Of a stretch of 64,000 nt of DNA, positions 32,342 to 40,835 are shown in pieces. This stretch comes from CAG-390 sp045531455. GTDB taxonomy: Bacteria > Bacillota > Clostridia > Oscillospirales > CAG-272. How positions within the stretch are numbered: the first letter of the stretch is position 1; each line of letters opens with the position of its first letter. The notes beneath the pieces were generated by a model. That model saw nothing but the letters and a program-made list of their open reading frames with translations, searched no databases and was not told the origin of the DNA. The DNA lies in the NCBI GenBank assembly GCA_045531455.1, contig JAZSEA010000120.1, positions 1 to 64,000 of the forward strand. The letters run 5' to 3'. Both the position numbers and the translations under genes were made by a program.

Positions 32342-32895
32342 ACTATGATCCCCTCCTTTCCGAGCTCCTCGCGGAGCTTCTTACGAAGACGTGTCAGCAT
32401 CATCTTGACCTTGCCCTCGGTAAAGCCCGTCCTCGCGCAGATGCGGGGATAGCTTTCGTTGAAAATGAATCGCATTACGAAGACCGATCTCTCGGGCTGA
32501 GAAACCGTTTCGAGAAACGCGTTGATGATCTCGCCCGTGCGCTTAGCCTCGTAGTCGGATGCCAGATCGTGTCCGTCGTCGATCAGCATAAGAAATTCGT
32601 CATTGACGATCTGCACCTGACCGCCGCGCTTCCAGGCGTTGTTCGACCTCGCGCGGTGCTTGGATATCCTTCTGAGAATACCGGATAGATAGGCAAAGAG
32701 ACTTTTCGGTCTTTCGGGCGGAATATTGTTCCAGAGCGCGAGCATAGCGTCGTTTATGCACTCCTCGCGGTCCTCGCGGCTCGAGAGATAATTCTCGGCA
32801 AGGTAGTGACAGAAATCGCCGTATTTTTTCTCGGTCTCCCTGATCGCGTTTTCATCACGCTCCCAGAACATTTCAACAATTTTTTCGTCCTTCAT
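32338..32895 (-). CDS. ECF-type RNA polymerase sigma factor
   Basis: 185 residues from the ATG at 32895, chosen for the AGGAGG 7 bases upstream. Region 2 (residues ~25-90): YGDFCHYLAENYLSSREDREECINDAMLALWNNIPPERP, with the usual FxAYLSGILRR end. Region 4 (~125-180): VFVMRFIFNESYPRICARTGFTEGKVKMMLTRLRKKL, the -35 reading helix-turn-helix. It would direct RNA polymerase to a small regulon, probably including its own operon. Its stop overlaps the start of the LRR membrane gene (ATGA), the classic layout of an ECF sigma with a membrane anti-sigma. No sigma-A promoter is evident upstream; an inverted repeat with GTTGCGG/CCGTAAC arms (32944-32968) is there instead. Confidence 0.9.
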   Translation of the reverse strand: MKDEKIVEMFWERDENAIRETEKKYGDFCHYLAENYLSSREDREECINDAMLALWNNIPPERPKSLFAYLSGILRRISKHRARSNNAWKRGGQVQIVNDEFLMLIDDGHDLASDYEAKRTGEIINAFLETVSQPERSVFVMRFIFNESYPRICARTGFTEGKVKMMLTRLRKKLREELGKEGIIV

Positions 32896-33105
32896 AGACT
32901 GACCTCCTTTCGCGGTCATAATTTAAGTGTCTTCACCTATAAAGTTGCGGTTTTTCCGAAACCGTAACGCTTTTTTTGAAAATTTTTTCGGTTTGTATAC
33001 TTGCACAAAAAAGGAAGGGAGAATTTGTGCAATTTAACAAACGCGAGCTTTTCCTTATGAACATAATATCACGAAACGGCGGATTTGTCAATGGAAAGTT
33101 TTTAA

Positions 33106-33267
33106 ATGCAAAAGAGCTGCTCCGACGGCGTGCACAGTTAGCGGTAAATTGAAATTCAATTTACGCCGTCCCGAAATATTCCTCGCGGTTTGAACAACCG
33201 CGTTCCGGGGGCGGAAACGGAATATTTCCAAAACAAAGTGCATATCCGAGGAACAGCTCTTTTGCAT
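33106..33267. repeat. Nested palindromic element between the CBS gene and the sigma gene
   Basis: 162 bp bounded by ATGCAAAAGAGCTG and its inverted copy CAGCTCTTTTGCAT. Inner arms include GGTAAATTGAA/TTCAATTTACGCC and GCGGTTT/AACCGC, and GAAATATTCC/GGAATATTTCC. The 373 bp gap holds this element and the hairpin at 32944-32968 but no gene. It directly follows the stop of the CBS gene and can act as its terminator. Confidence 0.55.
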
Positions 33268-33268
33268 A

Positions 33269-33673
33269 TTATTTGTATTGTTTATCCCTGTAGTAACCAA
33301 GTACACGCTGACGGGTGACGATGCCCATAAAGGCTCCTCTGTCGTCGATGACGGGTACGAAATTATGCGAAAGAAGACGCTCGATGATCTCGTCTGTATT
33401 CGCCGTGATCCTTACGGGAGGGTTGCGGTCAGGCTTGAGGATGTTTGCGATATGCAGTTCTTCACATTCGTGCATACTCGCGCCGCCGATGTCGACAATG
33501 CTCCAGAGCAGGTCGCCCTCGCTGAGCGTGCCCACATATCCGCCGTTCTCGTCGAGGACGGGTATCGCGGTATAGCCGTGATGGCGCATCTTCTCGAGAC
33601 CCTGACGGAAGGTGTCATCCTTTTCAAGGTACGCGACTTGACTCTTGGGCGTCAGAAAGAATGCTACGTTCAT
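33269..33673 (-). CDS. Tandem CBS-domain protein
   Basis: 134 residues containing two CBS motifs (about 8-58 and 75-130): FRQGLEKMRHHGYTAIPVLDENGGYVGTLSEGDLL and IIERLLSHNFVPVIDDRGAFMGIVTRQRVLGYY. Such stand-alone pairs bind adenine nucleotides and act as energy or signal sensors. The ATG lies 1 base after the stop of the DUF4340 gene, so it is the last gene of the ABC operon; CBS sensors are not usual partners of Gld-type transporters. The partner protein is unknown. Confidence 0.88.
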   Translation of the reverse strand: MNVAFFLTPKSQVAYLEKDDTFRQGLEKMRHHGYTAIPVLDENGGYVGTLSEGDLLWSIVDIGGASMHECEELHIANILKPDRNPPVRITANTDEIIERLLSHNFVPVIDDRGAFMGIVTRQRVLGYYRDKQYK

Positions 33674-33674
33674 T

Positions 33675-35117
33675 TTATGCCACCTTTGTAAGCTCGGTAA
33701 CGAGTCCGATTAGTGCCTCCGCGTCCTCGAGAGTGATGAGCTGATCGTTCCTGAAGCCGAACTTTACGAGGCAGTAGCTTTGACTGTAGCGCGTGATCTC
33801 CAGTTCGAGCTCGGAGTTATCTCCCGCGTTAAATGTGATCTTAACGGCGAGCATAAGCTCCTTTTCAACGCCCGTATCCTCGTCCTTGAGGTAAGCGACG
33901 TTCGAGGTCGCCTTGAGGGCGTCAAGCTTTGAGATAAGTGCGGAGAGGGCTTCGGTATCCTCGGTTGCACTTGAGGAATAGGAGATCTTTCCGTCGGTGT
34001 TATTTACGTTGACGGTTAGAGTATTTCCCGCCGCTTTGAAGGTCAGCGAATCTACGCGCTCGTAGTTGGGGAGCCAGATCTCGTCGGGGAGGAGCTTGGG
34101 TTTTTCGGGGGAGATGAATCCGAGCCATTCGTCGGACGAGGAAAGGATATAAACGAGCTTCGAGTCCGCGGTGTGTGCGTAAATTCCGCCGTCCTCTCTC
34201 TGCGAGCCGATATAGATGACGTATTCCTTTTCGGTCAGAACGCCGTTTTCCGTCTCGTCGACGTTATAGCGGACGACGATCTTTTTGCTCTCCGAAAAGC
34301 CGTACTTTTCGTCCGAGTCGTCGAGTCCGACACATTCCTCAAAGGAAAGAGAGGTGAGGAGTCCCGTGAGAGTATCAGCCATAGTGCTGTCAATGGGAAG
34401 CTCGGGCGGGAGGCTTGACATCTGGGTGAGTCCCGTTCTGCAGTACCAGTTGTATTGGTCGGTGTAATCGCTGTCCTTGCCCGAGGGATAATAGGTGAAA
34501 TCCGCGTAATCGGAGGCATTTACGGTGCTGACACCGAGGATCTTGCCCTCCGTGATCGCGGGAGGAGTTTCCTCGAGAATGAAATCGTAGATATCAAGCT
34601 CAAGCGAAGCCTTTACCGATGAGCTGACCATATAGACCGTCTCGGTCGCGGTGGCTTCGGTGAAGTAATAAAGCGAATTGAAAGAATTGAGGTTGCCGAA
34701 GATGAACTCGCGCGTGCTTCCGTCGGTGAAGATGAATTTTGCACGCAGAGAGGGCTCGGCAAGCCCGTATTCGGCAAGCTGATCGGCTGTCACGCCCTCG
34801 AGCTTGTAGCTTGATGATGCCTCGTTGAGCGCGGTGACAGCGTTGGCGAAGACCATATTGTCGAGGGGGACCTCGGCGTTTTCGCTCCAGTTCCAAGCCG
34901 TGCCGCCCTCGTTGAGCGAAAAGCTCAGCTTCTCCTCGCCGTGCTCGAGCTCAAGTCCGACGATCGTATTGTGGTCGATGACGGCAACCGTGTAGCTCGG
35001 CGTCGGCTCGGTCGTTTCATCGCCGCTCTCACGCCACATAGGGCTTGCGACGAGGTAAACGACCAGAAGCAGGACGAGGATTATCAGCATAATAAGAATA
35101 TTTCTGATCTTTTTCAT
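33675..35117 (-). CDS. DUF4340 membrane-anchored protein of a Gld-type ABC system
   Basis: 480 residues: one N-terminal membrane helix (8-27), then a large extracytoplasmic region with repeated DUF4340 halves (GTAWNWSENAEVPLDNMVFANAVTALN; ITEGKILGVSTVNASDYADFTY; EIWLPNYERVDSLTFKAAGNTLTV). DUF4340 proteins sit downstream of GldF/GldG-like genes in many bacteria; their function is not established. The start lies 12 bp after the GldG-like stop with a weak ribosome site, so it is translated as part of the operon. Confidence 0.85.
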   Translation of the reverse strand: MKKIRNILIMLIILVLLLVVYLVASPMWRESGDETTEPTPSYTVAVIDHNTIVGLELEHGEEKLSFSLNEGGTAWNWSENAEVPLDNMVFANAVTALNEASSSYKLEGVTADQLAEYGLAEPSLRAKFIFTDGSTREFIFGNLNSFNSLYYFTEATATETVYMVSSSVKASLELDIYDFILEETPPAITEGKILGVSTVNASDYADFTYYPSGKDSDYTDQYNWYCRTGLTQMSSLPPELPIDSTMADTLTGLLTSLSFEECVGLDDSDEKYGFSESKKIVVRYNVDETENGVLTEKEYVIYIGSQREDGGIYAHTADSKLVYILSSSDEWLGFISPEKPKLLPDEIWLPNYERVDSLTFKAAGNTLTVNVNNTDGKISYSSSATEDTEALSALISKLDALKATSNVAYLKDEDTGVEKELMLAVKITFNAGDNSELELEITRYSQSYCLVKFGFRNDQLITLEDAEALIGLVTELTKVA

Positions 35118-35129
35118 TGTAACTTGTGA

Positions 35130-36617
35130 TTATCTGCGGCGGCGGTAGAAGGTGTATCCGAGACCTGCCGCGAGAAGTGCGCCGGGGATTATGAAGATGA
35201 GGATGGTTCCCCAGATATTTGCATCGATGGCTGTTGTAGTGATGGTCGACTCGGTGATCGCGATGCTCTCGATGTCGGGGAGAGTTGAGATATAGTCGCC
35301 CGTGAGGATGTTGGTCATATTGAAGAGGAGCACAAGGTTTCCGCTCGAGGTGCCAGAGATCAGACCTTCGTTGGTGAGAGCCGCAGATGCGACCCAAAGG
35401 AGCTTGCCCTTGCCGTCGCTGCCCTCCGCGATAGCAGAGAGGACCTTCTTTCCTGCCTCGCCGTTCTCGCCCGAATAAGCCTTATCCGAGGTTGTGAGAA
35501 GCTCTGTGACGGTGTAGCCCTGAGACTCGCCGACCTTGATGGACTGCGCGTTCGAAAGAAGGATGAGATTTCTGTAGGAGGCAAAGGGTGCTGTGATCTC
35601 GTGAGTCGAGTTAACGGTGGGGTAGATGTGACCGGGGAAGTCGGTTACGTGCTTCGAGGAATCGCCTTCGCTTACGGTGCCCGCTTCAAGGGTCATACCA
35701 AAGGAGGCGGTCAGAGACATAAGATTCTTCATACCGTCCGAGTTCTTGTCGGTCATAAGGAAGAGGCTTCCTCCGTTTTCAACGTAGGAGGCCAGCTTTG
35801 CAGCCTCGTCCTTGGTGATATCGTTTGCGGGCTTATTGATAATGATGCAGGCGCAATCCTCGGGGATGCTGTCACCCTCGAGAGCAAGATTGAGCTCGGA
35901 ATATTCGATTCCGTAATCCGAGAGAGTCGATTTTACGGTATCTCCGAATGCCTCTTCGTTGTGTCCGCTGAGAAGGTAGACCGAGGGGATGGTCTCGGCA
36001 CAAACGTACTCGACAGCTCCCGTAATAGTGCCGTCAAAGCAGTATCCGTCCTCGACGGGATAGATGCCGTAGTACATATACTGGCTGTAGATCTGGCTCG
36101 CTTCCTCGAGGGAGAGACCGCTTGCACCAAGCTCGGTGAAGGCGTAGGTGTAGAGCTCGCCCGTATGGATGACGCGATAGCGATTCGCGCTTTCAACGAG
36201 AAGGTAGGTCGACATATAATCCGAGGTAGCCTCTTCCGCGAGATCCTCAAACTCGGGGTATTTGTCAAGGAATGTGGGATCCTCGAGCGGGTCGAGATAT
36301 TTCAAAGTGAGCTTTTGCGACATCGAAACGTATCTCTCGAGGAAGGACGAGAGCGTGCTGTCCTCGTATCCGTCGGGAACGACGTAGTAGATAGTCACGT
36401 TTTCGTCAATGCCCGATATGAAGCTCTCGGTCGTGCCGGAAATCTCATACTGACCCGATGCGGTCGTGTCGAGCATAGTGAACTTCGCGGGAAGAGAGCC
36501 GACGATCATATTTACGACGACGAGCACCGCGAGAAGGATCAGAGAAAGAACGACGGAGTAGATTCCGCTCTTGCCGCGTCTGTCAAAGAGGGGCTTTTTA
36601 TTCATATTGTTATTCAT
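35130..36617 (-). CDS. GldG-like ABC-transporter auxiliary protein
   Basis: 495 residues with a membrane helix near 20-42, a long extracytoplasmic ABC_transp_aux domain (NVTIYYVVPDGYEDSTLSSFLERY, LKYLDPLEDP, VYLLSGHNEEAFGDTVKSTL, ACIIINKPANDIT, GGSLFLMTDKN), and a second helix near the end (TILIFIIPGALLAAGLGYTFYRRRR). The relatives of GldG form the outer half of an ABC complex with a GldF-type permease, the next gene upstream. AGGAGG precedes the ATG. In Firmicutes the substrate of this system is unknown; gliding is not implied. Confidence 0.88.
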   Translation of the reverse strand: MNNNMNKKPLFDRRGKSGIYSVVLSLILLAVLVVVNMIVGSLPAKFTMLDTTASGQYEISGTTESFISGIDENVTIYYVVPDGYEDSTLSSFLERYVSMSQKLTLKYLDPLEDPTFLDKYPEFEDLAEEATSDYMSTYLLVESANRYRVIHTGELYTYAFTELGASGLSLEEASQIYSQYMYYGIYPVEDGYCFDGTITGAVEYVCAETIPSVYLLSGHNEEAFGDTVKSTLSDYGIEYSELNLALEGDSIPEDCACIIINKPANDITKDEAAKLASYVENGGSLFLMTDKNSDGMKNLMSLTASFGMTLEAGTVSEGDSSKHVTDFPGHIYPTVNSTHEITAPFASYRNLILLSNAQSIKVGESQGYTVTELLTTSDKAYSGENGEAGKKVLSAIAEGSDGKGKLLWVASAALTNEGLISGTSSGNLVLLFNMTNILTGDYISTLPDIESIAITESTITTTAIDANIWGTILIFIIPGALLAAGLGYTFYRRRR

Positions 36618-36632
36618 AGCGCACCTCCTCTA

Positions 36633-37496
36633 TCAGCTCCAACGGCGCTTGTCGAAGGACTGCACCGTCAGGAAAATGAAAAATACGGCAAAGGAAATAT
36701 AATATACGATCGCGCCGATATCGAAGATTCCGCCGAGGAAGCTGTAGAATCTGTCGAATACGGCAAGGTATTCGATCACCTTCGGGAATGCGGACTCGAA
36801 GATCGCGGAGTTGACGAAGTAAACGACAACGAGCGGTATGACCGTGATTCCGCCGACGATGGCGGTGATGATGTAGTTGTGGGTAAGGTAATAGACGATC
36901 GCGGTGAGTGCAAGTGCGACAACGACAAAGCAAACGAGCGATGCGATCGCGGATGCGGGAAGCATACCGACAAGTGAGCCGAGGAGGTAGAGTCCGAGCG
37001 AGGACGCGATGCCTCCGATAGCGGCGATGAGCTGATTTTCGGTAAGCGAGGAAACGAAGGTGCATACCGCAATGAGAGCCGCGCCAAGAAGGAAAAATCC
37101 GAGGAGCGCGCCGTAAGCGGATGCAAAGTTAACGGTACCGAACATACCGATGATGATGGGTGTTGCGCCCATACCGAGGCAGGCGATACCCCATACCGCG
37201 AGCATTGCAAGATACTTGCCGAGTACGATCTGTGTCGTGCTTACGGGAAGGGAGTAGAGGAGCATATCGGTCTTCGCGCGCTTGTCTTCGGCGATCGAAC
37301 GCATAGTGAGTATCGGAACGATCAGCATAAGCACCGTCGTCAGATTGCTCAGTACGTATTCATATGAGGAATACTGACCGATGAAGTTGAGCGCGGTCGA
37401 GAATATTCCCGAGAAGAGCCAGAGCACGCCGATGAAGACGTAGCCCGACATATTGATAAAGTAGGATCTGAATTCCCTTTTGAATATTGCTATCAT
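36633..37496 (-). CDS. ABC-2 type permease, GldF-like
   Basis: 287 residues with six membrane helices: starts MIAIFKREFRSYFINMSGYVF, then VLMLIVPILTMRSIAEDKRAKTDMLLYSLPVS, the diagnostic ABC-2 loop, and LGKYLAML. The start overlaps the end of the ATP-binding gene by 1 base (TAATG). It forms the membrane pore with the GldG-like protein. It appears intact although the ATPase gene carries a stop. Confidence 0.9.
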   Translation of the reverse strand: MIAIFKREFRSYFINMSGYVFIGVLWLFSGIFSTALNFIGQYSSYEYVLSNLTTVLMLIVPILTMRSIAEDKRAKTDMLLYSLPVSTTQIVLGKYLAMLAVWGIACLGMGATPIIIGMFGTVNFASAYGALLGFFLLGAALIAVCTFVSSLTENQLIAAIGGIASSLGLYLLGSLVGMLPASAIASLVCFVVVALALTAIVYYLTHNYIITAIVGGITVIPLVVVYFVNSAIFESAFPKVIEYLAVFDRFYSFLGGIFDIGAIVYYISFAVFFIFLTVQSFDKRRWS

Positions 37497-38578
37497 TATT
37501 CGTCGTCCTCCTCATCGTCGGAAGAAGAGAAGAGGGGCTTGTAATCGTCCTCCTCGGACTTCTTTACTTCCTTATTTGCAGGCTTTTCGGGCACTTCTTC
37601 CTCGTTCTCCTCGGGTGCGGGAGCGACCTCGATGTTTGCAAGACGCTCGTCCGAGCCGTATGCAAGATCGAGGAAGATGTCCTCAAGCGTTGTTTCGTTG
37701 GAATGCATATCGAGGATGGGCATCTTTGCCGAAGCAAAGGTGTTGAAGATCTCCTCGCGGACGTCGGCGCCGCTCTCCGCCTTGACGGTTGCGGTGACGA
37801 TCCCGTTTTCCTCCGAGTACTCTGCGGACTGAATGCCCTTGACGTTCGAGATGAATTTCTCGGCTTTTTCGCGCGCACCGCGGATCTTGACGATGAGGGC
37901 GTTGTCGCGGCTTGCCTCAGCCTCAAGATGCTCGAGAGTGTCGTTAGCTACGATATTGCCGTGCGAGATGATGATAACGTGATCGCAGACCGCGCTGATC
38001 TCGGCGAGAATATGGCTCGAGATGATGACGGTCTTGAGTCTGCCGAGCTTGCGGATGAGATTTCTGATCTCAATGATCTGCGCGGGGTCGAGACCGACGG
38101 TCGGCTCGTCAAGGATGATGACGTCGGGCTCGCCGATCATAGCCTGCGCGATGCCGACACGCTGACGGTAGCCCTTCGAGAGATTCTTGATGAGACGGTT
38201 TCGCACGTCGTAGATCTGCGTCAGCTGCATTACCTCCTTGACGTGGCGGAGACTCTTTTCAAAGGGAACGCCCTTGGCTTCCGCAACGAACATAAGGTAC
38301 TCGCGGGGAGTCATTTCACCGTAAACGGGAGGCTGCTCGGGGAGTTAGCCGATATGCTTCTTTGCTTCGGTGGGTTCCTCGAAGATGTCCTTGCCCGCGA
38401 TCTTTACCTCGCCCGAGGTAGCGGCGAGACAGCCGGTAAGAATATTCATAGTGGTCGATTTGCCCGCGCCGTTCGGACCGAGCAGACCGTATATCTTCCC
38501 GGGTTCGATGTTGAAAGATATGTTATTCACGGCAAGGTGATTGCCGTATTTTTTAGTTAGATTTCTGACCTTGATCAA
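37496..38578 (-). pseudogene. ABC transporter ATP-binding gene interrupted by an in-frame TAA
   Basis: Joined across the stop the frame makes about 360 residues. The first part (38578-38348) has Walker A GPNGAGKST and ends KKHIG. The next codon (38347-38345) is TAA, followed in the same frame by LPEQPPVYGEMTPREYL, so the stop replaces the very conserved Tyr of the GYLPE block after Walker A. The second part (ATG at 38314) has NLSKGYRQRVGIAQA signature, DVIILDEPTVGLDP (Walker B), the H-loop SSHIL and an acidic C-terminal tail. One base change from TAT/TAC would explain it. Neither half alone can bind ATP normally. It is the first gene of the Gld-type operon, whose other genes are intact, so the loss is recent or is a sequence error. 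Confidence 0.85.
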
Positions 38579-38687
38579 AATTCGTAACCTCCTTGTAAAT
38601 TATACCATAATATAGAATACCATTAAACTGTGTCATCCCGATGATGTAATTTTGAAAATTTTATGATTAGTTAAATAAAGTGAAAAC

Positions 38688-38711
38688 AAAAGGGAGGTAA
38701 AACACCTCCCC
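38688..38711 (-). terminator. Terminator of the XRE-DUF4097-like gene
   Basis: GGGAGGT/ACCTCCC hairpin followed on the minus strand by CTTTTGTTTTC, 8 bp after the stop codon. Confidence 0.7.
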
Positions 38712-38718
38712 GTTATTG

Positions 38719-39939
38719 TCACTCTTCTCCTCTTGCGAGAACCTTGAGTGTAGTATTCTTCCCGAGAGTCTCGTATGACGCGCGCTTGATCCTGCCGATG
38801 GTGATATCTCCGCCGCCCGAGACGTTGATATAAGCCTCGCCGACGGTCAGCTTGCCGCCATCGAGTCCGCCCGAGCCGTTTATCTTGAGGCGGAGGGTAT
38901 CGACCTCGCCGCCGCAATCGAAATCGCCCGAGCCCGAAACCGTCAGCTTCATCTCGTCGCCCTTGACCTCGCGGACCTTGACGCTGCCGCTTCCCGCGAT
39001 CTTAACCGAGGGCGCGCAGAGCGAATCGGCTTCAAGGTCGCCCGAGCCGCTGATCGAGATATTCGTGCTGAAGGCAACGTCGCCGAGGGTAATGCATCCG
39101 CTTCCCGCGATCTTACATTCTGCAATATTGCAGTTGGCGGCAATGACGTCGCCGCAACCCGCGATAGATACCTCGAGAATTCCGCAATCGGGCTCTATTT
39201 TGCAATCCGAACAGCCCGAGATCGAGATTTTGAATACGCTTCCGCGGTCGGAGGGGAGATAGACCGTGATCACGTTCCCCGAACGGTTTTCCGAATCGGA
39301 ATTCTTGAAGGAGATCTCAAGCGTATCACCGTTCAGCTCGGCAATGAGCCTTGATATGAAACGCGCGGAACCGACCGCTTCGATCCTTCCGCGTCCGCCG
39401 TCGGATCTTTTTATACGGAAGTCACAGGGTACGGAAAGTTTTGATGTGACCGATGAAAAATCTCCGAATTCGCGGCAGAGCTCGGTCTTTCCGCTGTCGT
39501 AGATCTCGTCGGGCTCCTCTGCGTCGAAGAAGCGGATCTCGCCCTCGCCGAGATTGACCGCGCTTCTGTGCTCGCAGTCAGCCTGGCTTCCATCGGTGAA
39601 ATATGCGATATGCTTCTCGGTGTCGATCCTCTCGATAGTCTTCGAGGAATAGCAGGCGCGCTTTTCGAATGAGAAAATGTAATCGAGACCCTCCTTTTTC
39701 GGCGGGAAGGGCACGATCCTGCTTTGATCCGTCTCAACGCCGAAAAGACGCTCGATCGGTATCTCAAGCACCTCGGCTATCTCGGGGAAGAGCGTGACGT
39801 CGGGGTATCCGAGACCGTTTTCCCACTTTGATACAGCCTGCGGAGTGATCCCGAGTCTGCCCGCAAAAGCCTCCTGCGTCATTCCCGCGCGGCGTCTCGC
39901 CTCAAGAACGATTATTCCGAAATTCTCAATACCTGCCAT
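38719..39939 (-). CDS. XRE-family HTH regulator fused to a DUF4097/DUF2807-like beta-solenoid
   Basis: 406 residues from the ATG at 39939 (GGAGG upstream). Residues 5-70 are an XRE helix-turn-helix (RRAGMTQEAFAGRLGITPQAVSKWENGLGYPD). The middle has Cys-containing segments of unknown role. Residues ~200-400 form a repetitive beta structure with recurrent (I/V)SGSGD and IAGSG turns, the head-type fold of the DUF4097/DUF2807 'putative adhesin' families, which in other proteins are often secreted. There is no membrane helix, so the solenoid here is cytoplasmic, perhaps a sensor or oligomerisation part. It has its own promoter and terminator and lies upstream of the ABC operon in the same direction. 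Target unknown. Confidence 0.8.
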   Translation of the reverse strand: MAGIENFGIIVLEARRRAGMTQEAFAGRLGITPQAVSKWENGLGYPDVTLFPEIAEVLEIPIERLFGVETDQSRIVPFPPKKEGLDYIFSFEKRACYSSKTIERIDTEKHIAYFTDGSQADCEHRSAVNLGEGEIRFFDAEEPDEIYDSGKTELCREFGDFSSVTSKLSVPCDFRIKRSDGGRGRIEAVGSARFISRLIAELNGDTLEISFKNSDSENRSGNVITVYLPSDRGSVFKISISGCSDCKIEPDCGILEVSIAGCGDVIAANCNIAECKIAGSGCITLGDVAFSTNISISGSGDLEADSLCAPSVKIAGSGSVKVREVKGDEMKLTVSGSGDFDCGGEVDTLRLKINGSGGLDGGKLTVGEAYINVSGGGDITIGRIKRASYETLGKNTTLKVLARGEE

Positions 39940-39970
39940 TTTTGACCTCCGTGGATAATTTGTTAGCATA

Positions 39971-39999
39971 ATTATATAACATTACGAAGAAAAAGTCAA
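39971..39999 (-). promoter_or_regulatory. Promoter of the XRE-DUF4097-like gene
   Basis: Minus strand: -35 TTGACT (39999-39994), 17 bp, -10 TATAAT (39976-39971). Confidence 0.78.
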
Positions 40000-40104
40000 T
40001 CACCGCGCAGTTTAGAAAAAAGAGGATTTTGCGAACATTTTTATTATTTTTTTACAGTCGGGCACAACCGTCGGTTAAGTCTTTCAGTCTTTACAATATT
40101 TATG

Positions 40105-40133
40105 TTGATTTTTACTGTGATTTATGATATAAT
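40105..40133 (+). promoter_or_regulatory. Promoter of deoC-mscL
   Basis: -35 TTGATT (40105-40110), 17 bp, -10 TATAAT (40128-40133). Confidence 0.72.
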
Positions 40134-40169
40134 ATATACATAAATGATAAAAATCCGGAGGTCATAAAA

Positions 40170-40835
40170 ATGACGAAACAGGAACTTCTCAAATACGCAG
40201 ACCACACTCTCCTCGCTCCCACGGCAACCGAGGAGCAGATCAAGGTCATCTGCGACGACGCAATAAAGTATGAGACCGCATCGGTCTGCATCCCCGCGAC
40301 CTATATCGCGTTCGCGCGCGATTATACTGAGGGCAAGCTCAATCTCTGCACAGTTATCGGCTTTCCTCTCGGCTACAGCACCACAGCCGTCAAGTGCGCC
40401 GAGGCTCGTGACGCTATAGAAAACGGTGCAAATGAGATTGATATGGTCGCAAACATCTGCAATATCAAGAACGGTAGATTCGATCTTGTTGAGGAGGATA
40501 TCCGCGAGGTCAAGAAGACTTGCGGCGATAAGATCCTTAAGGTCATCATCGAGACCTGCCTTCTTACAGATGAAGAAAAGATAAAGATGTGCAAGATTGT
40601 CGGTGCGGCGGGTGCAGATTATATCAAGACCTCCACGGGCTTTTCCACCGGCGGAGCTACCCGCGAGGACATCGCTCTCTTTGCCGCAAACGTACCCGAG
40701 GGACTTAAGATCAAGGCGGCGGGCGGTATCCGCTCCTTTGAGGATGCCGAGGCGTTTGTAAAGCTCGGCGCATCGAGACTCGGTACCAGCGCGCTCGTCA
40801 AGCTGATGAAGGCTGAGGAAGTAAAGGGCTACTGA
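40170..40835 (+). CDS. deoC: Deoxyribose-phosphate aldolase
   Basis: 221 residues, normal for DeoC. It splits 2-deoxyribose 5-phosphate into glyceraldehyde 3-phosphate and acetaldehyde, ending deoxynucleoside breakdown. Catalytic residues are visible: Lys153 in YIKTSTGFS forms the Schiff base, Asp91 in EIDMV and Lys182 in KIKAAGG assist. Other landmarks: DHTLLAP at the start and GFPLGYS. GGAGG precedes the ATG. The stop TGA overlaps the mscL start by one base, so an unrelated channel gene is translated with it. No other deo genes are nearby. Confidence 0.96.
   Translation: MTKQELLKYADHTLLAPTATEEQIKVICDDAIKYETASVCIPATYIAFARDYTEGKLNLCTVIGFPLGYSTTAVKCAEARDAIENGANEIDMVANICNIKNGRFDLVEEDIREVKKTCGDKILKVIIETCLLTDEEKIKMCKIVGAAGADYIKTSTGFSTGGATREDIALFAANVPEGLKIKAAGGIRSFEDAEAFVKLGASRLGTSALVKLMKAEEVKGY

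Noticed and set aside
38345..38347. TAA read as a recoded or alternative-code codon in the ABC ATPase.
   Set aside because: Many clear genes here end at TAA (for example the surface protein at 10717 and the sulfatase at 18604), so a standard stop meaning holds; a mutation or error is simpler.
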